From Deltaproteobacteria bacterium (GTDB taxonomy: Bacteria > Desulfobacterota > Binatia > HRBIN30 > CADEER01), in NCBI GenBank assembly GCA_029262455.1, contig JAJCZJ010000046.1, forward strand, positions 32,754 through 96,753: DNA of 64,000 nt, written 5' to 3'. Positions within the stretch are counted from its first letter, which is position 1; each line of letters begins with the position of its first letter. Below the pieces are notes generated by a model. The model did no database searches, was not told the DNA's origin, and was given only the letters and a program-made list of their open reading frames with translations. Shown here piece by piece: positions 44,814 through 52,802 of this stretch. A program made the position numbers and the translations under genes.

Positions 44814-46279
44814 TGGAGTCGCGCACTCTCGACGTTACCACCCCATCGCTCGATGCTGACAATCTCGGTTTCTTTCGCTGGGGTTCGGTCGGCGACAAGG
44901 TCGTCGCCACCAACGATGCTGGAGAATGGTCTCTGCTGACGCCCTCCGAGTTCGACGAGCTGCTTGCCGGGAAGGTCGCAAAAGACCATCCCCGCTTCGA
45001 AGAGTTCCAAACGCGAGGATTTGTTCGCGACGGGCTCGACCTCGACGCCTTGGCTACTAAGATCGCAGAACGCAATCGCCACGTCAGACGCGGGCCCTAC
45101 CTGCACATTGTCACCTTGAAAGACCGCAATGGTCTGGAGATGAACCGCGAAACCGCCGAAAAGACGGCCGAGTTCGCACTGCAAGGGACCTCGCCAGCGA
45201 TGACCTTCGATCTGCGCAGCGACGACGGAGAGCCCCTGCGCAACTTCGCGACGCTCCAGAGCTTCGTCGAGTCGGCGAAGGCTCGCAACCGGGATACCAC
45301 CGGCAAGGAGCTTCGATTCTTCGTTCTCACCAATCTGAGCGCCATGACCGAGGAGATCGCCGAATTTCTCATCGCCAACGAGGTTCGCGTCGTTGCGGCG
45401 CTCGACGGCCCAGCCGCTCTCCACGACGCCAATCGCGAATCGACGGGCGCTGCATCACACGCCGATGTCGTCCGCTGGATCGACTACTTCACGCGTCGAT
45501 ACACGGAGCTCGAGCGCGACGCCGGCGAGTGGCACGTCGCGGCGCGCCCGACCGTGACGAAGCAGTCTCTCGCCGCGCTTCCGAGTGTCGTCGACGAGTA
45601 CATCACACGAGGCATTCGCACGATCCACATCGTGCCGCTCGACCGCTTTCGCTTCGAATCCGAGGCATGGGGCAAGATCGGTTACAGTGACGCCGACTTT
45701 CTCAGAGGCTCCGCCCAGGCTCTCGACTACATCCTCGAGAAGAACCTGAGCGGCAGCGACATTGCAGACGGTCTCGCTGCGAGTCTACTCGCCAAGATTC
45801 TCACGACTGAGGATCTCGGTGTCGTCGACCTGCAGTCACCGAATGGTGCTGGCGGCTCTCAGATTGCGTACGCTCCCGACGGACTGACGTTTCCTTGCGA
45901 GGAAGCCAGGTTTCTCAGCGCGGCAAGGCAGGACCCGACTTTCGCGCTCGGCCCTGTCGGCGAACTCTCAGTATCGGAGATCGCCAACCACCCCTCTGTC
46001 CGGGCGATCTCCGCCGCCTCGCTGCTCGATTCCCACCCTTTCTACGGAAGCCGCTGGAACAAGCCATACTGCGGTCTCAATCCGGTGAGAAACTACCTGG
46101 CGCAAGGGGATCTTTTCGGCCAACATCGTTACTCCGTCGAGTCTAAGTTGCTCGACGCTCTCTGCACTCAATTGTTCGAAATCCTGGCCACGGACACCGA
46201 CGCCGGGACCAAGGATATCCTGCAGCGCTGGTCGTCACACCGCCCGCCGTGTGTCACCGACCGGCGGGTCTTCGTGTAA
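44813..46279 (+). CDS. HxsB-like protein lacking the radical-SAM cysteines (pseudoenzyme)
   Basis: A 488-residue protein collinear with HxsB, the radical SAM/SPASM maturase of His-Xaa-Ser systems: GEWSLLTPSEFDELL, then RNRHVRRGPYLHIVTLK, FVLTNLSAMTEE, VVAALDGPAALHDANRES, VDEYITRGIRTIHIVPLDRF, VDLQSPNGAGGSQIAYAPDG and KPYCGLNPVRNYLAQGDLFG. The segment that should hold CxxxCxxC is absent: residues 100-110 read VTLKDRNGLEM straight into the next helix, and GGEP is DGEP (138-141). Only four Cys remain (362, 420, 451, 480), so neither the radical-SAM cluster nor a full SPASM cluster can form. The frame is intact and coupled to its neighbours, which argues for a kept, non-radical function. The family link is my recognition from memory. 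Confidence 0.72.
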   Translation: MESRTLDVTTPSLDADNLGFFRWGSVGDKVVATNDAGEWSLLTPSEFDELLAGKVAKDHPRFEEFQTRGFVRDGLDLDALATKIAERNRHVRRGPYLHIVTLKDRNGLEMNRETAEKTAEFALQGTSPAMTFDLRSDDGEPLRNFATLQSFVESAKARNRDTTGKELRFFVLTNLSAMTEEIAEFLIANEVRVVAALDGPAALHDANRESTGAASHADVVRWIDYFTRRYTELERDAGEWHVAARPTVTKQSLAALPSVVDEYITRGIRTIHIVPLDRFRFESEAWGKIGYSDADFLRGSAQALDYILEKNLSGSDIADGLAASLLAKILTTEDLGVVDLQSPNGAGGSQIAYAPDGLTFPCEEARFLSAARQDPTFALGPVGELSVSEIANHPSVRAISAASLLDSHPFYGSRWNKPYCGLNPVRNYLAQGDLFGQHRYSVESKLLDALCTQLFEILATDTDAGTKDILQRWSSHRPPCVTDRRVFV

Positions 46280-46302
46280 GTTAGCTAGGGGGACACCGAC
46301 GA

Positions 46303-47421
46303 ATGATCCGGGTCGTGAATATCGTTGGCACGCGCCCGAACCTGGTCAAGATGGCGGCGGTTCTCGAGGCACAACGCGCCAGACCTGAGGTTTTCGAACC
46401 GTTCCTGCTCCACACGGGACAGCACCGCGATCCGGCGATGTCGGAACGGCTGTTCGCCGAGCTAGAGCTTCCCGCACCCGACGTCACCTTGGCAGTCGAC
46501 GGCAAGGGGCAGGCCGAACAGATCGGTCTCATGATGGCCGAGCTAGAGCACGCGCTGCCTCAACTGCGTCCCGATCTAGTTGTCGTGGTGGGCGACGTGA
46601 ACTCAACCGCCGCCGGCGCCCTCGCTGCTTCGATGCTCGGTATTCCGGTCGCGCACGTCGAGGCCGGACTGCGGTCGTTCGACGATACGATGCCAGAAGA
46701 ACTCAATCGAGTCGTCGTCGACGCGGTCAGCAACCTCCTGTTCGTGTCCGAGGAGAGTGGCGTCACCAATCTGCGCCGCGAGGGTCGTCCCGAGGCGGGG
46801 ATCCACTTGATCGGCAATGTCATGATCGACACGCTCGTCCGTTTTCGGTCAAAGGCGGCACTGCGCAACCCCGCCGCAGCGCTGGGAGTTTCCGGTCGGT
46901 ACGGAGTGCTCACGTTGCACCGACCATCCAACGTCGACAGCGCCGCTGCCCTGGGCCCACTGCTGCGAGCCATCGGCGAAGTTTCCCAACACCTTCCTAT
47001 CGTCTTCCCGATTCACCCGCGGACCCGCAATCGACTCGAAGCATCTGGTCTCGGAAGCGCACTAGCGGCGATTTCCGGACTGCATTGCACCGAACCGCTC
47101 GGATATCTCGACATGGTCGCTTTGCTCGAACGCGCCACAGTCCTGCTAACCGATTCCGGCGGCCTGCAGGAAGAGTCGACGTATCTCGGCTTGCCGTGCC
47201 TGACGCTGCGCGACAACACCGAGCGACCAGCTACCGTCACCGACGGGACGAATCAGGTCGTCGGCACCCGACCCGCGCGGGTTCGCCAAGAGATCGAGCG
47301 TGTCCTCGACGGCGACATCCCGGCCCCACGACGGCCGCCCCTCTGGGACGGCGCTTCTGCGCAGCGCTTGGCTGACGTATTGGCCAATCTAGACAACGAT
47401 AAAGCCGCCGTTGCCGGCTAG
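46303..47421 (+). CDS. wecB: UDP-N-acetylglucosamine 2-epimerase (non-hydrolysing)
   Basis: A 372-residue WecB/MnaA-type enzyme. Motifs in order are IVGTRPNLVKMA, LLHTGQHRDPAMSERLF, VVVGDVNSTAAGALAA, AHVEAGLRSFDDTMPEELNR, LTLHRPSNVD, and LLTDSGGLQEESTYLGLP. It interconverts UDP-GlcNAc and UDP-ManNAc for glycan synthesis, in the cytoplasm. The ribosome-binding site tagggggac lies in the 23-base gap after the HxsB-like gene, so it belongs to the same run. Its presence suggests the product of this cluster, or a neighbouring glycan, is glycosylated (inference). Other 2-epimerase-like sugar enzymes cannot be excluded. Confidence 0.9.
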   Translation: MIRVVNIVGTRPNLVKMAAVLEAQRARPEVFEPFLLHTGQHRDPAMSERLFAELELPAPDVTLAVDGKGQAEQIGLMMAELEHALPQLRPDLVVVVGDVNSTAAGALAASMLGIPVAHVEAGLRSFDDTMPEELNRVVVDAVSNLLFVSEESGVTNLRREGRPEAGIHLIGNVMIDTLVRFRSKAALRNPAAALGVSGRYGVLTLHRPSNVDSAAALGPLLRAIGEVSQHLPIVFPIHPRTRNRLEASGLGSALAAISGLHCTEPLGYLDMVALLERATVLLTDSGGLQEESTYLGLPCLTLRDNTERPATVTDGTNQVVGTRPARVRQEIERVLDGDIPAPRRPPLWDGASAQRLADVLANLDNDKAAVAG

Positions 47422-47518
47422 ATTAAACCCCAAAACCTCTGACCGTCGATTTCGAATCGACTCGCCGAATCAATCAATTCCCTTGCACCAAAAGACCGTT
47501 TCTGAGGAGAATGCCCGG

Positions 47519-48958
47519 GTGCGCGTTCTCTTGGTCAATCCTCCCCCGTATCAGCACGTCGACGAGTACGACACGCCGAACTTCACACGCCTCGGTTTGG
47601 CGTGTTTGGCAGGGGCTCTGCGGGCAAAGAGCGACGCGACCGTCGAGATCGTCGACGCCAAGTTCGAGCGTCTCGGATACGATGCGGTGCGCGACAGGAT
47701 CCAAGCGTTTTCGCCGGATCTCGTCGGTCTGACGGCGTTCACAAACGAAATCAAACCAGCGGCACAAGTGGCGGCGATTGCCAAAGAACTGTCGCCGACG
47801 ATCAAGACCGTGGTCGGTGGAGTTCACGCCGGCGTGTTACCGGAGCAAACTCTCGACGAGTTCCCCGCCTTCGACATCGTCGCAATCGGCGAAGGGGAGT
47901 GGACCATGGTCGGGCTCGCCAACGCCTTGGCATCCGGCTCAGCGCTCGGAGACGTCGACGGGTTGTGCCTGCGCGAGGACGGCGGCACGAAGCGAACCGC
48001 GCCGCGACAGCAGACCGTCGATCTCGATGAGTTCCCGCTGCCGGCTTGGGATCTACTACCCCACTCCGAGCGCTACCTGTTCATGACCCAACGCGGCTGC
48101 GCTTATAACTGCAACTTCTGCGCGAACCCAAACGGCAGACTGGTTCGGACGCGTTCGGTCGATCACGTCATGGCCGAGCTCGAACAAATCATCGCGCGCG
48201 GCGGCAAAGAACTCTACATCGGCGATGAACTGTTCACCGCCGAGCCGAAGCGAACCCATCGCCTGCTCGACGCCATGATCGCAGCGGATATCGGCAGCAA
48301 GCTCCGGTGGTCCGCCCAGACACACGTCAACACCGTCGATCGCGAGCTCTTCGAAAAGATGAAAGCGGCCGGATCGTTCATTTGCGGCCTCGGTATCGAA
48401 ACCGGCGATCCCGACATCATGAAGCGGATGCAAAAGGGATCGACGATCGACCGGGTCATGACCGCGCGCAACGCCGCTCGCGAAGCCAAACTTCCGATCG
48501 AAGGGCTGATGATCATCGGGCACCCACACGAGACCTGGGAAACCGCGATGCGCACCATCGACTTCGCCGTCAAGCTCAACCCCGACCGGCCGATCATCGG
48601 TGTCATGGTGCCCTACCCAGGCACCCAGGTCGCCGCGATGGCCGCGCGCGGCGAAGGCGGGTACAAGCTGCTTTCGACGGATTGGAACGACTACGCCAAG
48701 CAGATCGGCGACGCCCTGGCATTCGATAACCTGAGCCGGCGTCAGCTCGAAACCCTGCAAATGCTGGCCTACGTAAAAGTCTTCGTCGGCAATCATCGAT
48801 GGCGCGAGTTCGCTAGCTTCGTCTGGAAGTATCGCAGCGAGGGTTGGGCGGTGGTGCGCAAGATCCTGTCGGGTCGAATGCCGCAGCCGGTCAACCCGGA
48901 CGAGACAGTCGCCGCGCCAAAAGCCTCGAGCACCGAACAGCTCCCCATCGTCCGCTGA
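47519..48958 (+). CDS. B12-binding radical SAM protein 1
   Basis: A 479-residue cobalamin-binding radical SAM enzyme. The N-terminal Rossmann-like part (VRVLLVNPPPYQHVDEYD, SPDLVGLTAFTNEI, VVGGVHAGVLPEQTL, AIGEGEWTM) binds cobalamin. The radical-SAM cluster motif CAYNCNFC is at residues 194-201, followed by a GIETGDP-type strand. Members do methylation, thioether or ring-forming reactions. The ribosome-binding site ctgaggag lies nine bases before the GTG at 47519. It follows wecB by 97 bases and closes the plus-strand run. The substrate is unknown. Confidence 0.85.
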   Translation: MRVLLVNPPPYQHVDEYDTPNFTRLGLACLAGALRAKSDATVEIVDAKFERLGYDAVRDRIQAFSPDLVGLTAFTNEIKPAAQVAAIAKELSPTIKTVVGGVHAGVLPEQTLDEFPAFDIVAIGEGEWTMVGLANALASGSALGDVDGLCLREDGGTKRTAPRQQTVDLDEFPLPAWDLLPHSERYLFMTQRGCAYNCNFCANPNGRLVRTRSVDHVMAELEQIIARGGKELYIGDELFTAEPKRTHRLLDAMIAADIGSKLRWSAQTHVNTVDRELFEKMKAAGSFICGLGIETGDPDIMKRMQKGSTIDRVMTARNAAREAKLPIEGLMIIGHPHETWETAMRTIDFAVKLNPDRPIIGVMVPYPGTQVAAMAARGEGGYKLLSTDWNDYAKQIGDALAFDNLSRRQLETLQMLAYVKVFVGNHRWREFASFVWKYRSEGWAVVRKILSGRMPQPVNPDETVAAPKASSTEQLPIVR

Positions 48959-49053
48959 GCTTAGCCGTGGCAGGGCGGCAGCATCGCCCTCGATGTTTCG
49001 TAGGAGACGAGTGGCCGACGGATCGGCTACGACGCAAACTCGGGATCGATTTG

Positions 49054-49944
49054 CTACCGATCGCGGAAACGCGCGACGGCTCGTAACAATCGATCCGCCA
49101 CCGCATCATTGAAGCCAAACATTCGCTTGGCCCGATCGTAACCGCGCAGGACGATCGTATCGAGCCGGATCAAGGCTCGATGCCACAACGGATCACCGGG
49201 GCGCCCGCGGTACCGGGTCGACGCCGGACGGGGCCGTGTCGATTCCTCGCTGAAGTAGTATAGGGCCAACGCCTTGCGCGACACATCCGCCGGACAGCGC
49301 AGTGGGTCGGGATAGCCGTGAAACGACTGGGCATGGGTGTGAAACAGCACCGCCCGATTAAACCGCGGCGCAATGCTCTGGACGCACTCCCGAACACTTG
49401 GATCCCATAGCTGGAGGGCGCCGCCCCAAGCGTCGTCCCAAGCAGGGTTGAGATAGATCAGCAGATTGAGATCGCGGCGCCATGCCGGCCGATGCGGATG
49501 AACCGTGAAATCGGCATGCAGATTCACGTAGCCGTCGCGGCCACTCTCGTGCAGCCCACCGCCCTCGAGCGAGGAGTCGGCAAGCAACGACAGCCCCGTC
49601 AATCGATTCAAAAGGTCGAGAAACGCCTCGGAGTTGAGCTCATCGATGACCTCGACGATGGACGTCGGCAACGCCCTACGGTCGGTCATTCCCAGCGTCC
49701 GCTCGTTGTAGTGGACATAGTGTGTCCACCCGTCGCCAGGACCCGGGAACTCCGCCACGATGCGCTCGGCCGCAGCGGGACTCAAAAAGTCGTCGAGAAC
49801 CAGGTGCGGCGTAGGCGACCCAACGGTGTATCGCTGCCTCAGCCGATCGGCTTCACCATGCCACCGGCTGTACGGAACGATCGCGTCGTTCGAGGCAGCA
49901 GACTCTTGCGCCGGAGACGCTGCAACCAACGAAGCCGAGACCAT
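49054..49944 (-). CDS. 2OG-Fe(II) dioxygenase (prolyl-4-hydroxylase-like)
   Basis: A 296-residue 2-oxoglutarate-dependent oxygenase. After the segment TPHLVLDDFLSPAAAERIV comes the double-stranded beta-helix core: the iron ligands His143 and Asp145 in NLHADFTVHPHRP, the strand LNLLIYLNPAWDDAWGGALQ, the distal His209 in AQSFHGYPDPLRCP, and the 2OG-binding Arg in SRKALALYYFS. Members hydroxylate peptide, amino-acid or small-molecule substrates. The ATG at 49944 leaves a 19-base gap to the radical SAM gene upstream; an earlier start would overlap it by 86 bases. Its placement among radical SAM enzymes suggests it acts on the same substrate (inference). Confidence 0.82.
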   Translation of the reverse strand: MVSASLVAASPAQESAASNDAIVPYSRWHGEADRLRQRYTVGSPTPHLVLDDFLSPAAAERIVAEFPGPGDGWTHYVHYNERTLGMTDRRALPTSIVEVIDELNSEAFLDLLNRLTGLSLLADSSLEGGGLHESGRDGYVNLHADFTVHPHRPAWRRDLNLLIYLNPAWDDAWGGALQLWDPSVRECVQSIAPRFNRAVLFHTHAQSFHGYPDPLRCPADVSRKALALYYFSEESTRPRPASTRYRGRPGDPLWHRALIRLDTIVLRGYDRAKRMFGFNDAVADRLLRAVARFRDR

Positions 49945-49963
49945 ATCGCCCGCGCCCAAGCGA

Positions 49964-51694
49964 TCAGCTCGGGGCTTCTGCGTGCGCCACTTCTGCCGGT
50001 TCGGCGACCAGGCTCGTAGCCGGAATAATGCTTTCCACGACCTCGGCACCTGCCCACATCGGGCGCGGTACGACCGGTACGATCTCCGGTTCCGGCTGCC
50101 CCGAGTGGCCCATCCACAGACGCGTGATCGCCATCAGCGAACGCCACCACAGCCCTGGCTTCGGATCGGCTTTCGTCCTGAGAGGCGTGTTGAAGTGGTC
50201 ATAGCCATAAAAGATGAAGAAAGTCAGAGCCCCATACGGAGAGAACCCCGCAGCGATGGCCTTGGTCATGTACTTCGCGAAGCGCGGCAGGTATCGCCAC
50301 CCGGCTCGACGTGCCTGCGCCCATACCAGCTTGGGTCCAAACAACAGCTGCGTGAAGTAAATGTATGATTTGAGCTGCCACGATTTGATGTGTTCGTGGG
50401 TCATGTTCACGCCGTGCAGGAAATCGGCGTTCGCACTCATCGAATCGACCATGACGTGCGAACCCAACTCTTCCGCTCGATCGAGAATATCGGTGCCCGC
50501 AAGCGGCTTGTAGAGAAAGAAGACCGGGTACTCGACGCCCTCTTTGCGACACAACTCGAGCGACTCCATCAACCACTCGGGGCGTTCACCAGGTCCACCA
50601 GCCATGAAGTACCCCGTGACCGAGATTCCCAGCGCTTTGATCTGCCGCACCGAATCGACCAACACTTCTTGCGGCACGTCCTTCTCGTACAGCACGTTGC
50701 GCATGTACGGATTCGCCGCTTCGATGCCGACTCGGAGATTCACGCAACCACTGTCCCGCAGCGATTCCAGATTGCTCGCGTTCACATGGTCCGCGCGCGT
50801 GTACGCACTCCACTGGAGCTTGCGGTTGAGCCCACGGCGTTTGTACTCATCGGTGAAGTCGCGCAACCAGCGCGGATTGACCAAGAAGTTCAGGTCGTAA
50901 AAGTAAATGATCCGCAGACCCCAATCGCGATACTGCTCGTAATGTCGCTCAACCTCGTCGACGACTTCGATTGGATCGCGGAAGCGCAGGAACTTCTCGC
51001 CCGCGTATAAACGCTGCACATTGGTAATCGAACAAAAAGAACAGCGCGCCGGACACCCCCGACTCGCCATCACCGGCAACACGCCCCAAAAGTAGAAGTT
51101 GGCGCGCAGAGTCTCTTCGTCGTGCAGCGACCAATCTACCGCCGGCATCGACTCGGCTTCGAGCAGAGTCGCCTTTGGTACCTTGCGGATCTCTGCTCCG
51201 TCGCGCCACCACAGCCCTGCCACTTCGTCGAGCGATCCCCGGGCAGCCATCGTGTCGAGCAACTGCACCATCGGCTTTTCGCCCTCGCCAACGATCAGCA
51301 TATCGAAGGCAGGCTCGACCATGGTTTCTGCCGGAGACAGCGTCGCGTGATGCCCGCCAGCAAGGACCGGCAAATCGGGAGCCTGACGTTTGATCTCACG
51401 CGCGACATCACAGGCCGCCGAATAGTACGGCGACGAGATGTACATCCCAACCAAATCTGGTTGGTACTCGTCGAGGACCTTTTTCAGGTGCTCCTTCCAG
51501 GTTCGACTGAAGGCCATGAAGTCGAGGATCCGGGCATCGTGAACACTGCGCTGCTTGACGTAGGTCCCCACCGTTCCCAGCCCAATGTGGACATGTTCGC
51601 GCTTATCCACGATTGTCGGGTTGACCAACAACAATCGGAGCGGTCGGCCAGCTTCTGGAGCCTCGCCGAAAGCCGAATTTCCCTCGAATTCCAT
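49964..51694 (-). CDS. B12-binding radical SAM protein 2
   Basis: A 576-residue class B radical SAM protein with an N-terminal cobalamin-binding part (PLRLLLVNPTIVDKREHVHI, DLVGMYISSPYYSAACD, LAGGHHATLSPAETMV) and the cluster motif CPARCSFC at residues 214-221, followed by SITNVQRLYAGEKFLRFRDP and IIYFYDLNFLVNPRW. Its C-terminal part holds hydrophobic stretches (IAAGFSPYGALTFFIF) and a Pro-rich tail. The ATG at 51694 is used; a TTG at 51712 is the alternative. It precedes the 2OG oxygenase gene on the minus strand (19-base gap), and the two are probably one transcript. Confidence 0.85.
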   Translation of the reverse strand: MEFEGNSAFGEAPEAGRPLRLLLVNPTIVDKREHVHIGLGTVGTYVKQRSVHDARILDFMAFSRTWKEHLKKVLDEYQPDLVGMYISSPYYSAACDVAREIKRQAPDLPVLAGGHHATLSPAETMVEPAFDMLIVGEGEKPMVQLLDTMAARGSLDEVAGLWWRDGAEIRKVPKATLLEAESMPAVDWSLHDEETLRANFYFWGVLPVMASRGCPARCSFCSITNVQRLYAGEKFLRFRDPIEVVDEVERHYEQYRDWGLRIIYFYDLNFLVNPRWLRDFTDEYKRRGLNRKLQWSAYTRADHVNASNLESLRDSGCVNLRVGIEAANPYMRNVLYEKDVPQEVLVDSVRQIKALGISVTGYFMAGGPGERPEWLMESLELCRKEGVEYPVFFLYKPLAGTDILDRAEELGSHVMVDSMSANADFLHGVNMTHEHIKSWQLKSYIYFTQLLFGPKLVWAQARRAGWRYLPRFAKYMTKAIAAGFSPYGALTFFIFYGYDHFNTPLRTKADPKPGLWWRSLMAITRLWMGHSGQPEPEIVPVVPRPMWAGAEVVESIIPATSLVAEPAEVAHAEAPS

Positions 51695-51835
51695 CAGGTA
51701 CGGACAGTACAAGGCCTGTGTTTAGAGAGTCAACCAGAACCACCACTCTCTCGTCTCAATCGAAGCGGCCCACCAGGTCCTTATTGACTCTCTTGGACAA
51801 GCGCGCGTAACTTGAGTCTTGGACCGCTGCGACTA

Positions 51836-52765
51836 ATGGACATGCAAATCAACCGTAAAATCGGTGTCACACCGGCGTCGGAGAGACGCTCGGACGCCGT
51901 ATCGGCGGTGATGGCAACCAGTCACTTCGCAATTGTCTTCGGCGCGGTCTATTTCGCCGCCTGGACCGGGCCCGGGTGGTCCACGGTCGCCTGTTGGCTG
52001 TGGTTCGGCATCCTCGGCCACGGTTTCCACCAGCTGCTCCACGAATGTGCCCACAAGCTGACCTTCCGGAACGTAAAGCTCAACGAAGCACTGGCCCACT
52101 GGCTCGTGGCCCCACTATACCTCGCCGACTTCGACGCTTTCCGGCATCGGCACTTCGCGCACCACCGAGATCTCGGCTATGACGCCGATCCGAAGTACAC
52201 CTACCGAACGGACATTCGCGGCGGCCGATTCATCGGACTTCTGCTCTCCATGCTGACGATGTCCGGCGCAATCCGCAAAGCGTTCCTGCAAGTCGGGGAA
52301 AAAAGCGGCGCCAGCTCGGATTCGACACGTACCGCCGCCCTCCGTACGCTCGTAGTACAGCCGATCTTCGTCCTGTCCGTGATCATCGCCGCGCGCCTCG
52401 GCCACCCCGAGAGCTGGCAATCGACCGCTGTATCAGCCGCTGTGGCCTACCTCTTCGTCTATCTCTACGGCGTCGCGGCTCTTACGGTTTTAGTCGCAAC
52501 GCTGCGCGGCATTGCCGAGCACCGCACGACCGGCGAGGTCGAGACCGTCGAAGGCACCGCCGCCCTTCGCAACTTCACCCACAATCGGCTCGACTGGATA
52601 ATCTTCGGTACCTACGGCTTCACCGACCACGCCACGCACCACAGATATCCCAGTATGCCATCCTATCTGCTCCCGGCATTGACCCGTCAGCTGTCTACCA
52701 CCGATCCGTCGCTCGCTCCGGTCGGTACACACACGGCCGTGCTCACCCGATTGATCACAAACTAA
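51836..52765 (+). CDS. Membrane fatty-acid desaturase-like protein
   Basis: A 309-residue polytopic diiron protein. The three His boxes are visible: HQLLHECAHK (HxxxxH/HxxxH), FRHRHFAHHRD (HxxHH) and TDHATHHRYPSM (HxxHH). Between them lie AHWLVAPLYLADFDAF and two hydrophobic segments near VQPIFVLSVIIAARL and VAYLFVYLYGVAALT. It desaturates or hydroxylates an acyl chain or related carbon in the membrane. The ATG at 51836 is used; it has only a weak ribosome-binding site, and a TTG at 51812 is possible. It stands between the divergent radical SAM gene and the giant fusion protein, 37 bases before that gene, and probably shares its transcript. Confidence 0.8.
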   Translation: MDMQINRKIGVTPASERRSDAVSAVMATSHFAIVFGAVYFAAWTGPGWSTVACWLWFGILGHGFHQLLHECAHKLTFRNVKLNEALAHWLVAPLYLADFDAFRHRHFAHHRDLGYDADPKYTYRTDIRGGRFIGLLLSMLTMSGAIRKAFLQVGEKSGASSDSTRTAALRTLVVQPIFVLSVIIAARLGHPESWQSTAVSAAVAYLFVYLYGVAALTVLVATLRGIAEHRTTGEVETVEGTAALRNFTHNRLDWIIFGTYGFTDHATHHRYPSMPSYLLPALTRQLSTTDPSLAPVGTHTAVLTRLITN

Positions 52766-52802
52766 ACACCGACGCTGCACCAGCGTGGCGCGGATCATCC
52801 CA

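Noticed and set aside
49945..50049. Longer N-terminus for the 2OG oxygenase
   Set aside because: It would overlap the upstream radical SAM gene by 86 bases, and the extra residues are basic and unconserved.
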